64,000 bases of DNA from Bradyrhizobium diazoefficiens (GTDB lineage: Bacteria; Pseudomonadota; Alphaproteobacteria; Rhizobiales; Xanthobacteraceae): positions 620,001 to 684,000 of the forward strand of contig NZ_JAENXS010000001.1 in the NCBI RefSeq assembly GCF_016612535.1. Reading direction: 5' to 3'. Numbering within the stretch: the first letter of the stretch is position 1; every line of letters starts with the position of its first letter. The notes under the pieces were generated by a model that did not search any database, had not been told where the DNA came from, and was given only the letters and a program-made list of their open reading frames with translations. A program made the position numbers and the translations under genes. Below, in pieces: positions 46,402-56,020 of this stretch.

Positions 46402-46487
46402 GTAGCCCGGATGGAGCGAAGCGTAATCCGGGGCAGCGCATCGGCGGTGAGACTTTCCCGGATTGCGCTTCGCTCCATCCGGGCTAC
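46402..46487. repeat. Palindromic repeat, family E (copy 2), overlapping the glpD stop
   Basis: GTAGCCCGGATGGAGCGAAG and CTTCGCTCCATCCGGGCTAC are perfect reverse complements, and GCGTAATCCGG pairs with CCGGATTGCGC. The same family occurs at 43330-43417. The right end carries the TAG stop of glpD (46484-46486). Confidence 0.88.
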
Positions 46488-47935
46488 GCCATGAACACAG
46501 CCAGCGCGTCACGGTCCGCCGCCGGCATGGTCAGGCCGAGCTTGGAGCGGCGCCACAGGATATCGTCGGGGAAACGCGCCCATTCGCAGGTCATGAGATA
46601 GCGCACTTCGGCGCCGGTCAGGTCGGGACCAAAGGCAGGGCCGAGCTCATCGCGTGTCTTCGCCTCGCCCAGCACGGCCGACAATCGTGAGCCATAGGCC
46701 GCAACCAGGCGCCGGGCCTGCGGCTCCCCGAGGAAGCGCCAGCGGTCGCGCGCGAGGTCGACTTCGTTCTCGAACCGATCCCAGGCGAAATCTCCGCCGG
46801 GCAGCGCGGCGCCGGCGGTCCAACGCGGCGTCATCGGATAGAACGGCGTCAGCCGGGTCACCGCCCGCTCCGCACGCAGCCGCGAGGTGGTGACGTCGCC
46901 GCCGAACATCGTGAGCAATGGCGCCTTGCGCCGCCGTGCGTGGAATAAGGTCGTCCCGTCGCGTCGTCGCGCGGACGCGGGCGTCAAATTGACGCCGGAG
47001 ACCGTGCGCACCACGTCGGTCGGAGCAATGCGCTCGCGAAAATAGCGGCTGGCGGCTTCGCAGAGATAGCTGACATCGGCACCCGGCATCGCGACGATGG
47101 CGGGATCGCCGGTGAAATCGTGCGTGACCGTGCCGACCAGCGTGAAATCGCGCTCGAACGGAGCGGCAAAAATCAGCCGGCCGTCATTGTTCTGAAAGAC
47201 GTAAACGTTGTCGGACTCGAACAGCCTGGGCACGACGATCTGGCTCATCTGCACGGCCGCCATTGCCGGTTGCGGCTGCCGCAACACGGTCTCCGCGACC
47301 ATCGACGTCCAGCCGCCGGTGCAATTGGCGAGCGCCCGCGCCGTGATCACCCGGCGATGGCCGCGGTCGATCAGCGCGAGCCGCCAGACGTCGGTCCTGT
47401 CGGCACGCACGCAACGTGCCCCGGTCCGGATCGCGGCGCCACGCTCGGCGGCATCCAGTGCCGTGAGCACCACCAGGCGCGAATCGTCGACGACGCAGTC
47501 GGCATATTCGAAGGCGATGCCAAACGGGCGCTTCAGCGCGTTGCCGACCGGATGGTGCGTGATGTCGAGCGTGGTCGATCGCGGCAGCCCGCCGCGGTTC
47601 GTGAGCGCGTCATAAACATACAGGCCGGTGCGCAACAGCCATGGCGGACGCTCGTCGGAATGGGCGGGGATCACGAAGCTCATCGGCCGCACCAGATGCG
47701 GCGCGATCCGGAGCCAGGTCGCCCGCTCGGCGAGCGCCCGACGCACCCGCCAGAAGCCGCGCCGCTCCAGCACCGAAAGGTCGCCATGGATCAACCGCGG
47801 TGTCGCCGACGACGCGGCGTTGCCGAGATCGCCCTGCTCAATCAGGATCACCCGCAGGCCGCGGCCGGCGGCATCGCGGGCGAGGCTGACGCCGTTCAGG
47901 CCGCCGCCGATGATCGCGAGGTCGTAATCCGCCAT
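46484..47935 (-). CDS. glpD: Glycerol-3-phosphate dehydrogenase, FAD-dependent
   Basis: 483 aa. The FAD site IIGGGLNGVSLARDAAGRGL is at the N-terminus, followed by SSATPRLIHGDLSVLERRGF and a C-terminal domain ending in the conserved RYLMTCEWARFPDDILWRRS. The enzyme oxidises glycerol 3-phosphate to dihydroxyacetone phosphate and passes electrons to quinone. The usual TKLIHGGLRYLE of GlpD is TPRLIHGDLSVLE here, so it is a somewhat divergent member. It has no glpK or glpF neighbour, although an aquaporin gene lies 8 kb away. The stop codon lies in a repeat. Confidence 0.88.
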   Translation of the reverse strand: MADYDLAIIGGGLNGVSLARDAAGRGLRVILIEQGDLGNAASSATPRLIHGDLSVLERRGFWRVRRALAERATWLRIAPHLVRPMSFVIPAHSDERPPWLLRTGLYVYDALTNRGGLPRSTTLDITHHPVGNALKRPFGIAFEYADCVVDDSRLVVLTALDAAERGAAIRTGARCVRADRTDVWRLALIDRGHRRVITARALANCTGGWTSMVAETVLRQPQPAMAAVQMSQIVVPRLFESDNVYVFQNNDGRLIFAAPFERDFTLVGTVTHDFTGDPAIVAMPGADVSYLCEAASRYFRERIAPTDVVRTVSGVNLTPASARRRDGTTLFHARRRKAPLLTMFGGDVTTSRLRAERAVTRLTPFYPMTPRWTAGAALPGGDFAWDRFENEVDLARDRWRFLGEPQARRLVAAYGSRLSAVLGEAKTRDELGPAFGPDLTGAEVRYLMTCEWARFPDDILWRRSKLGLTMPAADRDALAVFMA

Positions 47936-47974
47936 GAAGCCGTCGAGTGGGAGCGAGGTAAGTGCCCAACACCA

Positions 47975-50644
47975 CTAGCCGGTCTTGAGTGCAAGCTCCA
48001 TGGCCTCGGCGCGGCCGACGAGGCCGGCATATTGCCCGATCGGCAGCGGCTTGCCGAGCAGATAGCCCTGAACACCGTCGCAGCCCTCCTTGGCGAGGAA
48101 GGCGAGCTGGTCGATTGTCTCGACGCCCTCGGCAATGATCGACATTCCGAGGCCGTGGCCGAGGTCGATCACGGCGCGCACGATTGCTGCCGATTGCGGG
48201 TTGCGGCCGAGGTTCATGATAAAGGCGCGGTCGATCTTGATCTTGTCGAACGGGAACGCCTGAAGATAGCTCAGCGAGGAATAGCCGCTGCCGAAATCGT
48301 CCATCGAGATGCGCACCCCGAGGGCTTTCAGGCGGCGCAGCAGCGCCAAGCCGCGATCAAAGTCCTCGATCAGCACGCCCTCGGTGATTTCGAGCTCGAG
48401 CCGCCCGGGCGCGAGCCCGGTCTCGATCAGGATCGAATGGACGTGCCCGACCACATCGCCGTGCATGAACTGCGCCGGCGACAGATTGACGGCGACCTGG
48501 AGCGGCTTCGGCCATGACGCCGCCTCACGGCAGGCCTGGCGCAAGATCCATTCGCCCATCTCGACGATCAGGCCGCTTTCCTCCGCAATCGGGATGAATT
48601 CGGCCGGCGAGACCTGGCCGCGCACCGGATGCTGCCAGCGCGCCAAGGCCTCGAAACCGATGATCTCGCTCTCGGCGACGCTGTTGCGCGCGATCCCCTG
48701 CGGCTGGAAGGCAAGCGACAGTTCGCCGTTCTTGATCGCCATCGACAGGTCCTGGTGCAGCACGCGGCGGTCGCGGATCTGCTGGTCCATCTCGGGCTGG
48801 TAGAGGCTGATCGTGCCGCGCGACTTCTGCTTGGCGCGAAACAGCGCAGCGCCGGCATTGGCGAGCAGCGAGGCTCCGTCGGGGCCGTTGTGCGGGAAGA
48901 TCGACATGCCGGTGGTGATGCCGGCGCGGACCGCGCGGCCGTCGATGTGGAATTCCGGCGCAAGCGCCTCACCAAGCTTATGCGCCAGCGCGAGGCCCGC
49001 ATCGGGCTGCTTGCCGTCGATGATCAGGCCGAATTCGTCGCCGGAGAGGCGCGCCACCAGGCCACCGCGTGCCGTGTCCTGGAACCGCTGGGCCACCTCG
49101 ATCAGCAGCTTGTCGCCAAGCGCGTGGCCGAACACGTCGTTGACTTCCTTGAGGCCGTCGAGATCGACGCAAAGAACCGCGAATTCCTCGTCGGTTCCTT
49201 CGCAGGCCTCGATCATCTGGGTCAACGCCTGAAGGAAGGCGGCGCGGTTCGGCAGGTCGGTGAGGCCGTCATGATAGGCCATGTGCGCCATGCGCGACTC
49301 GGTCTGCCGACGGTTGGTGACGTCCTCGTGGGTCTTGATCAGATATTGCGGCTCGCCGGCGTCGTTGAGCACGGTGGCACGCCGGGTCAGGAACAGGCGC
49401 AGGCCGTCCTTGGTGGAGATCGGATGCTCCTCGGTGATCATCCCGCGCTTCTTGATCGCGGCCTCGTCGCGCGCGATGATCAACTTGGCTTCCTTGGCAT
49501 TGAAGATGTCCGACGCCGTCAGGCCGGTGGCTTCCTCGCGCTTGCGGTTGAGGATCGTCTCCGCGCTACGATTGGCGAGCAGGTAGCGGCCATCCTTGAC
49601 CTGCTCCACGATCAGAGCCACCGGGATGTTGTCGACCACGAGCTCGAGGAACTTCTTGGTGCTCTCCAGCTCCTGCGACAGCGAACGCCGGTCGGTGATA
49701 TCCTCGAACACGAGCAGCAGGAATTCCGGCTTGTTGCTCTCGTTGCGGACCACGATGCGGATCGAGGCGACCATGCGGCGCTCCGAGCCGCGCTCGATCT
49801 CGAATTCGTTGCGGTACTGGCCGTCGGGTGCCACCAGCGCCGCCCGGTCGGTCGCCTCGATGCTGGCCGCCGAGTTCGGCTCAAACAGCTCGCGCGCGCA
49901 TTTGCCCACGGCCTGGTCCGGCGAAAAGCCCCAGAACCGCTCATAGGCACTGTTGGCGAAGATATAGCGGCCGTCCTCGATGCTCTTCGCAGCGACGCAG
50001 GCCGGCACGTTGTCCAGCACGCTTTCCAGAAACTGTTTCGTGGAGGCGAGTTGCCGCGACAGCATGCGCTGCTCGCTGACGTCGAGATGCGTCGCCACCG
50101 AGCCGCCGTTCGGCAGCTTGAAATATTTCACCAGGATGGCGCGGCCATCAGGCAGCTCGGTGATCAGGCCGTTCGTGCTTGCCGCCTTCTCGTAGAACTC
50201 GTCGTCGGTGACGCCGAGGACCCCGCGCTGCCGCCGCAGTTCGAGGATGTCGTAGCCGGTCATGTCGGCCCAGAGGTCCGACCGCGCCAGGCCATAGATC
50301 TCGAGATAGCGGTCGTTGCAGAAGATGATGCGGCGCTGCGCATCCGTCATCACCACGCCCTGGTTGAGATTGTTCATGGCGGAGGAGACGAAGGCGTTGC
50401 GACGCAGCTGCGACCGCCTGGCGCGATGCAATGCGGAATTGATCCACAGGGCGGTGGCCGTCAGCAGACCGCAAAAGGCAGCGCCGCAGATCACGGCCTC
50501 CCAGACCAGGCTGGGTTCGAGCCCGTCGAGATAGGCCGACAGAGCCGATGATTCGGCGCGCGCAGGCGTGATCGCTCCTGCCAGGCACACGACCTGCACA
50601 GCAATCAGAATGGTGCTGCCCGCGTGCCAGTTCTTCTCAGCCAT
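47975..50644 (-). CDS. PAS-PAS-PAS-GGDEF-EAL signalling protein
   Basis: 889 aa. One N-terminal hydrophobic segment is followed by a second helix (VICGAAFCGLLTATALWINS), then three PAS domains (starting NNLNQGVVMTDA, DNVPACVAAKSI and DNIPVALIVEQV), a GGDEF domain and an EAL domain. The GGDEF site reads RLSGDEFGLII, with Ser for the first Gly, while the EAL site (GFEALARWQHP, then FGSGYSSLSYLQAFPFDKIK) looks complete. It should turn over cyclic di-GMP; the EAL half is more likely active. PAS domains could sense redox or light. No partner gene is adjacent. Confidence 0.92.
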   Translation of the reverse strand: MAEKNWHAGSTILIAVQVVCLAGAITPARAESSALSAYLDGLEPSLVWEAVICGAAFCGLLTATALWINSALHRARRSQLRRNAFVSSAMNNLNQGVVMTDAQRRIIFCNDRYLEIYGLARSDLWADMTGYDILELRRQRGVLGVTDDEFYEKAASTNGLITELPDGRAILVKYFKLPNGGSVATHLDVSEQRMLSRQLASTKQFLESVLDNVPACVAAKSIEDGRYIFANSAYERFWGFSPDQAVGKCARELFEPNSAASIEATDRAALVAPDGQYRNEFEIERGSERRMVASIRIVVRNESNKPEFLLLVFEDITDRRSLSQELESTKKFLELVVDNIPVALIVEQVKDGRYLLANRSAETILNRKREEATGLTASDIFNAKEAKLIIARDEAAIKKRGMITEEHPISTKDGLRLFLTRRATVLNDAGEPQYLIKTHEDVTNRRQTESRMAHMAYHDGLTDLPNRAAFLQALTQMIEACEGTDEEFAVLCVDLDGLKEVNDVFGHALGDKLLIEVAQRFQDTARGGLVARLSGDEFGLIIDGKQPDAGLALAHKLGEALAPEFHIDGRAVRAGITTGMSIFPHNGPDGASLLANAGAALFRAKQKSRGTISLYQPEMDQQIRDRRVLHQDLSMAIKNGELSLAFQPQGIARNSVAESEIIGFEALARWQHPVRGQVSPAEFIPIAEESGLIVEMGEWILRQACREAASWPKPLQVAVNLSPAQFMHGDVVGHVHSILIETGLAPGRLELEITEGVLIEDFDRGLALLRRLKALGVRISMDDFGSGYSSLSYLQAFPFDKIKIDRAFIMNLGRNPQSAAIVRAVIDLGHGLGMSIIAEGVETIDQLAFLAKEGCDGVQGYLLGKPLPIGQYAGLVGRAEAMELALKTG

Positions 50645-50849
50645 CAGCCACCCGCGATTTCAACTGCGGATTGTCTGGCTTCACGGGTTTGGATCGGGTA
50701 AACGCCTGTACGCTCAACAGAAAAATGTGACGTGAAATACGGCAATTGCCCTGACATGATAAATGCTTCCTTAACGGAAAACGGCTGCACGACCGGTTTC
50801 CCAGGCAAACCGGCGCCATCGGCACCTTCAGCGGGACTTCTGCGCAACC

Positions 50850-51953
50850 ATGGATAGGGTCGACTGCGTCGTCATCGGAGCCGGCGTGGTCGGGCTCGCG
50901 GTGGCCCGGAAGCTCGCACAGGCGGGGCGCGAGGTCATCGTGCTCGAGGAAGCCGAGGCCATCGGCACCGTCACCTCCTCACGCAACAGCGAGGTGATCC
51001 ATGCCGGGATCTACTATCGCGCGGGAAGCTGGATGGCGCGCATGTGCGTCAGCGGCAAGCATGCACTGTACCGCTATTGCGGCGAGCGCAGCATCCCGCA
51101 CAAGAACTGCGGCAAGTTGATCGTCGCCACCAATGCCAAGGAAACCGAGAAGCTGCAATCGATCAAGGCGCATGCCGAGGCCAACGGCGTGCTCGACATG
51201 CAGTTGCTCTCGGGCGAGGCCGCGCGCGCACTGGAACCGGCGTTGGCCTGCGACGCCGCGCTGCTCTCGCCGTCGACCGGCATCATCGACAGCCATGCCT
51301 ACATGCTCTCGCTGCGCGGCGAGGCCGAGGAAGCCGGCGCGGCCTTTGCGTTTCACACGCCGCTGATCCGCGCCAAGGCGGACGCCGGAATGATCGAGAT
51401 CGAAGCCGGCGGCGAAGCGCCGATGACGCTGCAATGCGGCCTTCTCGTCAACGCTGCCGGGCTCTCGGCGACGACCGTGGCCCGCCACATCGACGGCATG
51501 CCGATCGACCGGATTCCGCCGGCCTATCTCGCCAAGGGAAACTATTTCAGCTGCAATGCGCCCGCGCCGTTCTCGCACCTGATCTATCCGGTGCCCGAGC
51601 CCGGCGGGCTCGGCGTGCATCTGACGCTGGACATGGCAGGACAGGCGCGTTTCGGCCCCGACGTCGAATGGATCGAGACGATCGACTATGAGGTCGACCC
51701 GTCGCGCGCCGAGCGCTTCTATCCGGCGATCCGCAAATACTGGCCGACGCTGCCGGATGGCGCGCTGATGCCGAGCTATTCGGGCATCCGCCCGAAGATC
51801 GTGCCGCCGGCCGTGGCCACGCAGGATTTTCTGATGCAGGGTCCGCGCGACCATGGCGTCGCAGGCCTGATCAATCTGTTCGGCATCGAATCGCCGGGAC
51901 TGACGTCGTCGCTCGCGATCGCGGACCACGTCGCCGAGCTCTCAGGGCTCTAG
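50850..51953 (+). CDS. lhgO: L-2-hydroxyglutarate oxidase-like FAD oxidoreductase
   Basis: 367 aa. The FAD motif [20 protein letters not shown] is followed by [17 protein letters not shown], typical of the LhgO family, and the C-terminal GIRPKIVPP and [20 protein letters not shown]. The enzyme oxidises L-2-hydroxyglutarate or similar 2-hydroxyacids, passing electrons to quinone. It stands alone, divergent from the PAS-GGDEF-EAL gene; the bases 50645-50849 hold the two promoters and no other gene I can see. The symbol is by family similarity. Confidence 0.8.
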   Translation: MDRVDCVVIGAGVVGLAVARKLAQAGREVIVLEEAEAIGTVTSSRNSEVIHAGIYYRAGSWMARMCVSGKHALYRYCGERSIPHKNCGKLIVATNAKETEKLQSIKAHAEANGVLDMQLLSGEAARALEPALACDAALLSPSTGIIDSHAYMLSLRGEAEEAGAAFAFHTPLIRAKADAGMIEIEAGGEAPMTLQCGLLVNAAGLSATTVARHIDGMPIDRIPPAYLAKGNYFSCNAPAPFSHLIYPVPEPGGLGVHLTLDMAGQARFGPDVEWIETIDYEVDPSRAERFYPAIRKYWPTLPDGALMPSYSGIRPKIVPPAVATQDFLMQGPRDHGVAGLINLFGIESPGLTSSLAIADHVAELSGL

Positions 51954-52063
51954 GCACCGCGCAAATATGCATGCGCAGTGCACACCTTGCCGCAGGGACG
52001 AGCGCGACAGCCCTCATCCCTGCGTGAAAGGGTACGATCAACTCTACGGTGTTACGGGGGGTA

Positions 52064-52243
52064 CTAGTGGAGCGTGTTACCGTGCCTCAGACGCTCGATC
52101 TGGTCCTTGACCAGCAACTTCCGGCGCTTCAACTCAACAATTTGCAGGTCGTCTGTTGAAAGGTGCACGAGAGCTTCGTGCAATTCGTTTTCGAGAGTTT
52201 TATGCTTCCGTTCCAATTCAACCAGATGTGCCTGAATTGTCAT
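52064..52243 (-). CDS. Very small DUF465/YdcH-type protein
   Basis: 59 aa on the minus strand: starts MTIQAHLVELERKHKTLENE and ends RKLLVKDQIERLRHGNTLH. The pattern of an amphipathic helix, an L-x-x-D-D-x-x-I hinge (STDDLQIVELKRRKL) and a second helix is that of DUF465. Members are short helical hairpins of unknown function. GAGGAGG lies 7 bp upstream of the ATG, a strong ribosome site. A second DUF465 gene is encoded divergently at 52572. Confidence 0.8.
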   Translation of the reverse strand: MTIQAHLVELERKHKTLENELHEALVHLSTDDLQIVELKRRKLLVKDQIERLRHGNTLH

Positions 52244-52571
52244 TCGAAACCTCCTCGGTAGGGGTGAACCTTGGATTCGATCCGGACGAGGAAGTGTACA
52301 TCACCGATTCGTTCTGTCGATGGGTATCCGTCGTCGCAGTGTCATTTTTGAGAATTCATATGTAACGAAGCGTGAGTAAGGAACCACGCGGTGAAAAATC
52401 CATGATATCAATGCGCTTGCACGACACTGCTGCGAATCGTTGAAATATCTTGCGAGGGAGCGGTAAGCGAAGGCCGCAGATCGCTTGCGATCACGCCGCG
52501 CAAGGACGATAATTTCCACAGGGCATCCACAGCCTTAATCTTAAGCCTATGGGTTTTCGGCCACCGCAGAC
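52244..52571. other. Intergenic region between two divergent DUF465 genes
   Basis: 328 bp with no convincing gene, unusually AT-rich for this window between about 52270 and 52420. It should contain both divergent promoters. I see no clear operator or RNA. Confidence 0.4.
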
Positions 52572-52778
52572 ATGACCAATGAAGACGAGCGTGAGCTCGA
52601 ATCCGAGCTCACCCGGTTGCAGCAGGAACACCGAGATCTCGATGCGGCGATCGATGCACTGCATCAATCGCCCGCCCCCGACCTATTGCGGTTACAGCGG
52701 TTGAAGAAACGCAAGCTGTTGTTGCGCGACCGTATCGCCTTCATCGAAGACCAGATCACGCCGGATATCATCGCCTGA
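52572..52778 (+). CDS. DUF465/YdcH-type small protein
   Basis: 68 aa beginning MTNEDERELESELTRLQQEH and containing APDLLRLQRLKKRKLLLRDR, the second helix of the DUF465 hairpin. Acidic N-terminus, basic middle. It is homologous in layout to the 59-aa protein encoded on the opposite strand at 52064-52243. These proteins are widespread in Proteobacteria; function is unknown. Confidence 0.8.
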   Translation: MTNEDERELESELTRLQQEHRDLDAAIDALHQSPAPDLLRLQRLKKRKLLLRDRIAFIEDQITPDIIA

Positions 52779-52890
52779 TCCGTGAGCGGTCGCGGATTGC
52801 CGCGTCGGAATCTGCTTGACTCAAAAGAACAAAAGAGGAACATTAATCTCACCCCCGATGCCCCGGAAAACGCCCAAGGACAGCACGCCA

Positions 52891-53121
52891 ATGACAACGC
52901 AGATGTCAGTCCCCGCCCTTCTCGACAACAGCCATTATGAACAGGCCTGCGATCAGGCGATCGCGATGTGCGACGGCAATCTGCGCAGCACGATCAAGGC
53001 GCTGATCATGGCCAACGAATATCTGGAAGCCGAGTTGGAAGAATTGCAGGCGGCCATTTCGGCCGGCTGCGTTCCGGAGACCTCGCGCAGCAGGGCGCGG
53101 AGCAAAAGCAGCGCCGCATAA
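52891..53121 (+). CDS. Small conserved hypothetical protein
   Basis: 76 aa, mostly helical: PALLDNSHYEQACDQAIAMC, then STIKALIMANEYLEAELEEL and a basic tail (SRSRARSKSSAA). No domain recognised. The ATG at 52891 has AAGGA about 11 bp upstream; frames to 52858 or 52816 are open. It follows the DUF465 gene in the same direction and precedes another small gene by 21 bp, so the three may form an operon. Confidence 0.6.
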   Translation: MTTQMSVPALLDNSHYEQACDQAIAMCDGNLRSTIKALIMANEYLEAELEELQAAISAGCVPETSRSRARSKSSAA

Positions 53122-53142
53122 ATTCATCACTGGAGCAACGCC

Positions 53143-53394
53143 ATGTCTGACGTCACGTATTACGTTGCAATGCCTTTTCTGATCGATGCGGACGGATCGC
53201 CTGTCGCGGGCGCGGCCGAGGAATGCCAGAGTTCGACGGCCGCGTTGCGGCGCGCCGAAGCCCTGGCGCACGGCGCCGGCCATATCGGCGCGGTCGCGTT
53301 CAGCCGCAGCGGCGATCCCATGACCGGCGAATTCGGTGATGCCACGCTGCTGCGCAAATTCGGCAATGTGCCGGAAGATCTGGCCACGCTGTAA
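53143..53394 (+). CDS. Small conserved hypothetical protein
   Basis: 83 aa: SDVTYYVAMPFLIDADGSPV at the start, AALRRAEALAHGAGHIGAVA in the middle, ending EDLATL. No signal peptide or membrane helix. It looks like a compact beta-alpha protein, but I recognise no family. GGAG precedes the ATG by 9 bp. Directly downstream is the palindromic repeat 53408-53457. Confidence 0.65.
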   Translation: MSDVTYYVAMPFLIDADGSPVAGAAEECQSSTAALRRAEALAHGAGHIGAVAFSRSGDPMTGEFGDATLLRKFGNVPEDLATL

Positions 53395-53407
53395 AGCATT
53401 ATTGTTT

Positions 53408-53457
53408 GAGCATGATCTTTTTCGGAAAGCCGCTGCACACTTTTCCGGATCATGCTC
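53408..53457. repeat. Palindromic repeat, family F (copy 1), at the stop of a GGDEF gene
   Basis: GAGCATGATC (53408-53417) and GATCATGCTC (53448-53457) are perfect reverse complements, with inner arms TTTTTCGGAAA and TTTTCCGGA. A larger relative with the same ends lies at 57469-57543. It meets the stop codon of the minus-strand gene. Confidence 0.85.
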
Positions 53458-54251
53458 TAATTGCTCACGAACCTGATCCGAGGCTCGTGCCGCCGGTGCG
53501 CCTTGCGCACATACATGGCGGCATCGGCCTCCTCCAGCGCGCGGGCGGCATCGGACTGTGCACCAAGCAGCGCGACACCGGCGGAGGCGCCCGCCGTCAC
53601 GTGCTGGCCGCGAAAGACGAAGGACAATTCGTCCACCGCCTGCTCGAAGATGAGGGCCTTTGCCTTGGCATCGGTCTCGCTGAGATTCCACAACAGCAGC
53701 GCGAACTCGTCGCCGCCGAGACGGCCGACCACGTCGGAGGCGCGGATCTGCCGCGTCAGCGTTGCGGCAATCGCCTTCAGCACCTCGTCGCCGGCAGCAT
53801 GGCCGAAAGAATCGTTGATCGGCTTCAGCCGGTCGACGTCGAGCACGATCAGCGCGCCGCTGGCGCGGTAGCGCTTCATGTAGGCGATCGCGCGATGGAG
53901 CTCGCGCTCGAAACCGCGCCGGTTGGGTATATCGAGCAGGAAATCGGTGTCAGCCGCCGCCTCGAGTTCGGCGACGCGCCGCAGCGCCTGCGTGAGCTTG
54001 GTCCGCAGGCCACGAATGGCCGCCTTGCTGGTTTCCTTGTTGGTTTCCTTGGCGCCGCCGGCGGCGGACGCGCGGCGCGGCGCCGCAGCCTTGGACCCAG
54101 CGTTGGACCCAGCGTTGGACCCCGCAGCCTTGGACCCCGCAGCCTTGGACCCCGCAGCCTTGGACCGCTTGGGTGCAGTTTTCGTTCGGCGCCCACTGGT
54201 TTTTCGGGCCTTTTTGGCCTTCGCAGCGGTCGCCCTTTTTGGTTTCTTCAT
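53457..54251 (-). CDS. Diguanylate cyclase (GGDEF domain) with basic repeat N-terminus
   Basis: 264 aa. The C-terminal GGDEF domain is complete: the catalytic loop RLGGDEFALLLWN follows RFNRRGFERELHRAIAYMKR-like helix sequences (NRRGFERELHRAIAYMKR) and DVDRLKPINDSFGHAAGD. The first 95 residues are Lys/Ala-rich and contain tandem KAAGS and NAGS units. It should make cyclic di-GMP, complementing the PAS-GGDEF-EAL protein encoded 3 kb upstream. The ATG at 54251 has AGG 8 bp upstream; a start at 54257 or the frame start 54305 is possible. No partner sensor is encoded; the basic tail may bind nucleic acid or membrane. Confidence 0.88.
   Translation of the reverse strand: MKKPKRATAAKAKKARKTSGRRTKTAPKRSKAAGSKAAGSKAAGSNAGSNAGSKAAAPRRASAAGGAKETNKETSKAAIRGLRTKLTQALRRVAELEAAADTDFLLDIPNRRGFERELHRAIAYMKRYRASGALIVLDVDRLKPINDSFGHAAGDEVLKAIAATLTRQIRASDVVGRLGGDEFALLLWNLSETDAKAKALIFEQAVDELSFVFRGQHVTAGASAGVALLGAQSDAARALEEADAAMYVRKAHRRHEPRIRFVSN
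54085..54166. repeat. In-frame tandem repeat within the GGDEF gene
   Basis: Units of 15 bp (CAGCCTTGGACCCCG) and 12 bp alternate over 82 bp, encoding KAAGS and SNAG units on the minus strand. Perfect unit copies suggest recent slippage, with the length likely to vary between strains. Confidence 0.75.
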
Positions 54252-54392
54252 GGGCATCCTGCTCAATGAAGGCTTGCGGGGATTCACCAAGACAGGATAG
54301 TGCATTCCCTTCTCCTTGCCACCGCCTTGCGAGCCACCGGCCGGAACCGTTAATCTGGCCTATCTTTCTGTTTTCCGAGCACAATTGACGTC

Positions 54393-54881
54393 ATGACCGC
54401 GCCGATCGCCATCATCATGGGAAGCCAGTCGGACTGGGAGACGATGCGGCACGCCGCCGACACGCTCGCCGCGCTCGGCGTTGCCTGCGACACCCGCGTC
54501 GTTTCGGCCCACCGCACCCCCGATCGGCTGTTTGCCTTCGCCAAGGGCGCCAAGGCGGCCGGTTTCAAGCTCATTATTGCCGGCGCCGGCGGCGCCGCGC
54601 ATTTGCCCGGTATGACCGCGGCTCTGACGGAACTGCCGGTGTTCGGCGTGCCCGTCGAATCGAGGACGCTGAAGGGCATCGATTCGCTCTATTCGATCGT
54701 CCAGATGCCCGCCGGCATTCCGGTCGGCACGCTCGCGATCGGCAAGGCCGGCGCGATCAACGCCGCGCTGCTCGCGGCGTCTGTGCTGGCGCTGTCCGAT
54801 CCGGCCCTGTCCGATCGCCTGGCCGCCTGGCGCAAGGCACAGACTGATGCGGTTGCCGAGCGCCCGGAGGACAAGGCGTGA
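54393..54881 (+). CDS. purE: N5-carboxyaminoimidazole ribonucleotide mutase
   Basis: 162 aa, the size of class I PurE. The active-site GSQSDW is near residue 10, followed by SAHRTPDRL and [11 protein letters not shown]. It interconverts N5-CAIR and CAIR in de novo purine synthesis, together with PurK encoded next, whose GTG start overlaps the purE stop by 4 bp. The operon belongs to the same pathway as purA, which lies 44 kb away. Confidence 0.97.
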   Translation: MTAPIAIIMGSQSDWETMRHAADTLAALGVACDTRVVSAHRTPDRLFAFAKGAKAAGFKLIIAGAGGAAHLPGMTAALTELPVFGVPVESRTLKGIDSLYSIVQMPAGIPVGTLAIGKAGAINAALLAASVLALSDPALSDRLAAWRKAQTDAVAERPEDKA

Positions 54882-55984
54882 CTGACGCAAAGCAGGTGAA
54901 GCTGAAGCCCGGCGACACCATCGGAATCCTCGGCGGCGGACAACTCGGTCGGATGCTGGCGATGGCCGCGGCACGGCTCGGCCTGCGCTGCCAGGTGTTC
55001 TCGCCCGATCCGGATTCGCCGGCCTTCGACGTCGTGCTGAACGCAACCTGCGCCGAATATGCCGATGTCGAGGCGCTCGAACTGTTCGCCCACGACGTCG
55101 ACGTCATCACCTATGAATTCGAGAACGTGCCGGCCGCAGCCGCCATGGTGCTGGACGCGCGCCGCCCGGTGTTGCCCAACCGCAGGATCCTCGAGACCAC
55201 CCAAGACCGGCTCGCCGAGAAGGATTTTGTCACCCGGCTCAGCATCCGTACCGCGGCTTATGCCAATGTCACCTCGGTCGCGTCATTGCGCGAGGCGATC
55301 GCCAAGATCGGCCTGCCAGCCGTGCTGAAGACCCGCCGCTTCGGCTATGACGGCAAGGGCCAGGCTATCATCCGCGAGGGCGACGACATCGCCAAGGTCT
55401 GGACCAGCCTCGCCACCAAATCGGCGATCCTGGAAGCCTTCGTGCCGTTCGAGCGCGAGATCTCCGTGATCGCCGCGCGCTCGGCGGCGGGCCAGGTCGA
55501 ATGCTTCGACGTCACCGAGAACGAGCATCGCGACCACATTCTGAAGATTTCCCGCGCGCCTGCGCCGATTTCGGACGCGCTGGCCGAAGAGGCGCGCAGC
55601 ATCGCTGGCAAGATCGCGACCGCGCTCGACTATGTCGGCGTGCTGGCGGTGGAGATGTTCGTGCTCGCCAATGGCTCTGGACCAAAGGTGCTGGTCAACG
55701 AGATCGCCCCGCGCGTGCACAATTCCGGACACTGGACGCTCGACGGCGCGTCCGTCTCCCAGTTCGAGCAGCACATCCGCGCCATTGCCGGCTGGCCGCT
55801 CGGCAAGCCCGTGCGCCACGGTGAGGTTGTCACCATGACCAATCTGATCGGCGACGAGATCAACGATTACGAGAGATGGCTGAGCGTGCCGGGCGCGACC
55901 GTCCACATCTACGGCAAGGGCGCGCCGCGCCCCGGCCGCAAGATGGGCCACGTCACCGAAGTCCACCCTTCGAAGGGCAAGTGA
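54878..55984 (+). CDS. purK: N5-carboxyaminoimidazole ribonucleotide synthase
   Basis: 368 aa, an ATP-grasp enzyme. The N-terminal [20 protein letters not shown], the ATP-grasp core [20 protein letters not shown] and [20 protein letters not shown] are characteristic. It makes N5-CAIR from AIR, bicarbonate and ATP, for PurE. The GTG start overlaps the purE stop (GTGA), indicating translational coupling. The 3' end is 36 bp from the convergent aqpZ stop. Confidence 0.97.
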   Translation: MTDAKQVKLKPGDTIGILGGGQLGRMLAMAAARLGLRCQVFSPDPDSPAFDVVLNATCAEYADVEALELFAHDVDVITYEFENVPAAAAMVLDARRPVLPNRRILETTQDRLAEKDFVTRLSIRTAAYANVTSVASLREAIAKIGLPAVLKTRRFGYDGKGQAIIREGDDIAKVWTSLATKSAILEAFVPFEREISVIAARSAAGQVECFDVTENEHRDHILKISRAPAPISDALAEEARSIAGKIATALDYVGVLAVEMFVLANGSGPKVLVNEIAPRVHNSGHWTLDGASVSQFEQHIRAIAGWPLGKPVRHGEVVTMTNLIGDEINDYERWLSVPGATVHIYGKGAPRPGRKMGHVTEVHPSKGK

Positions 55985-56020
55985 GGGGACCGCGGGCCGC
56001 GCCCGCGATCCCCTTCGCCA

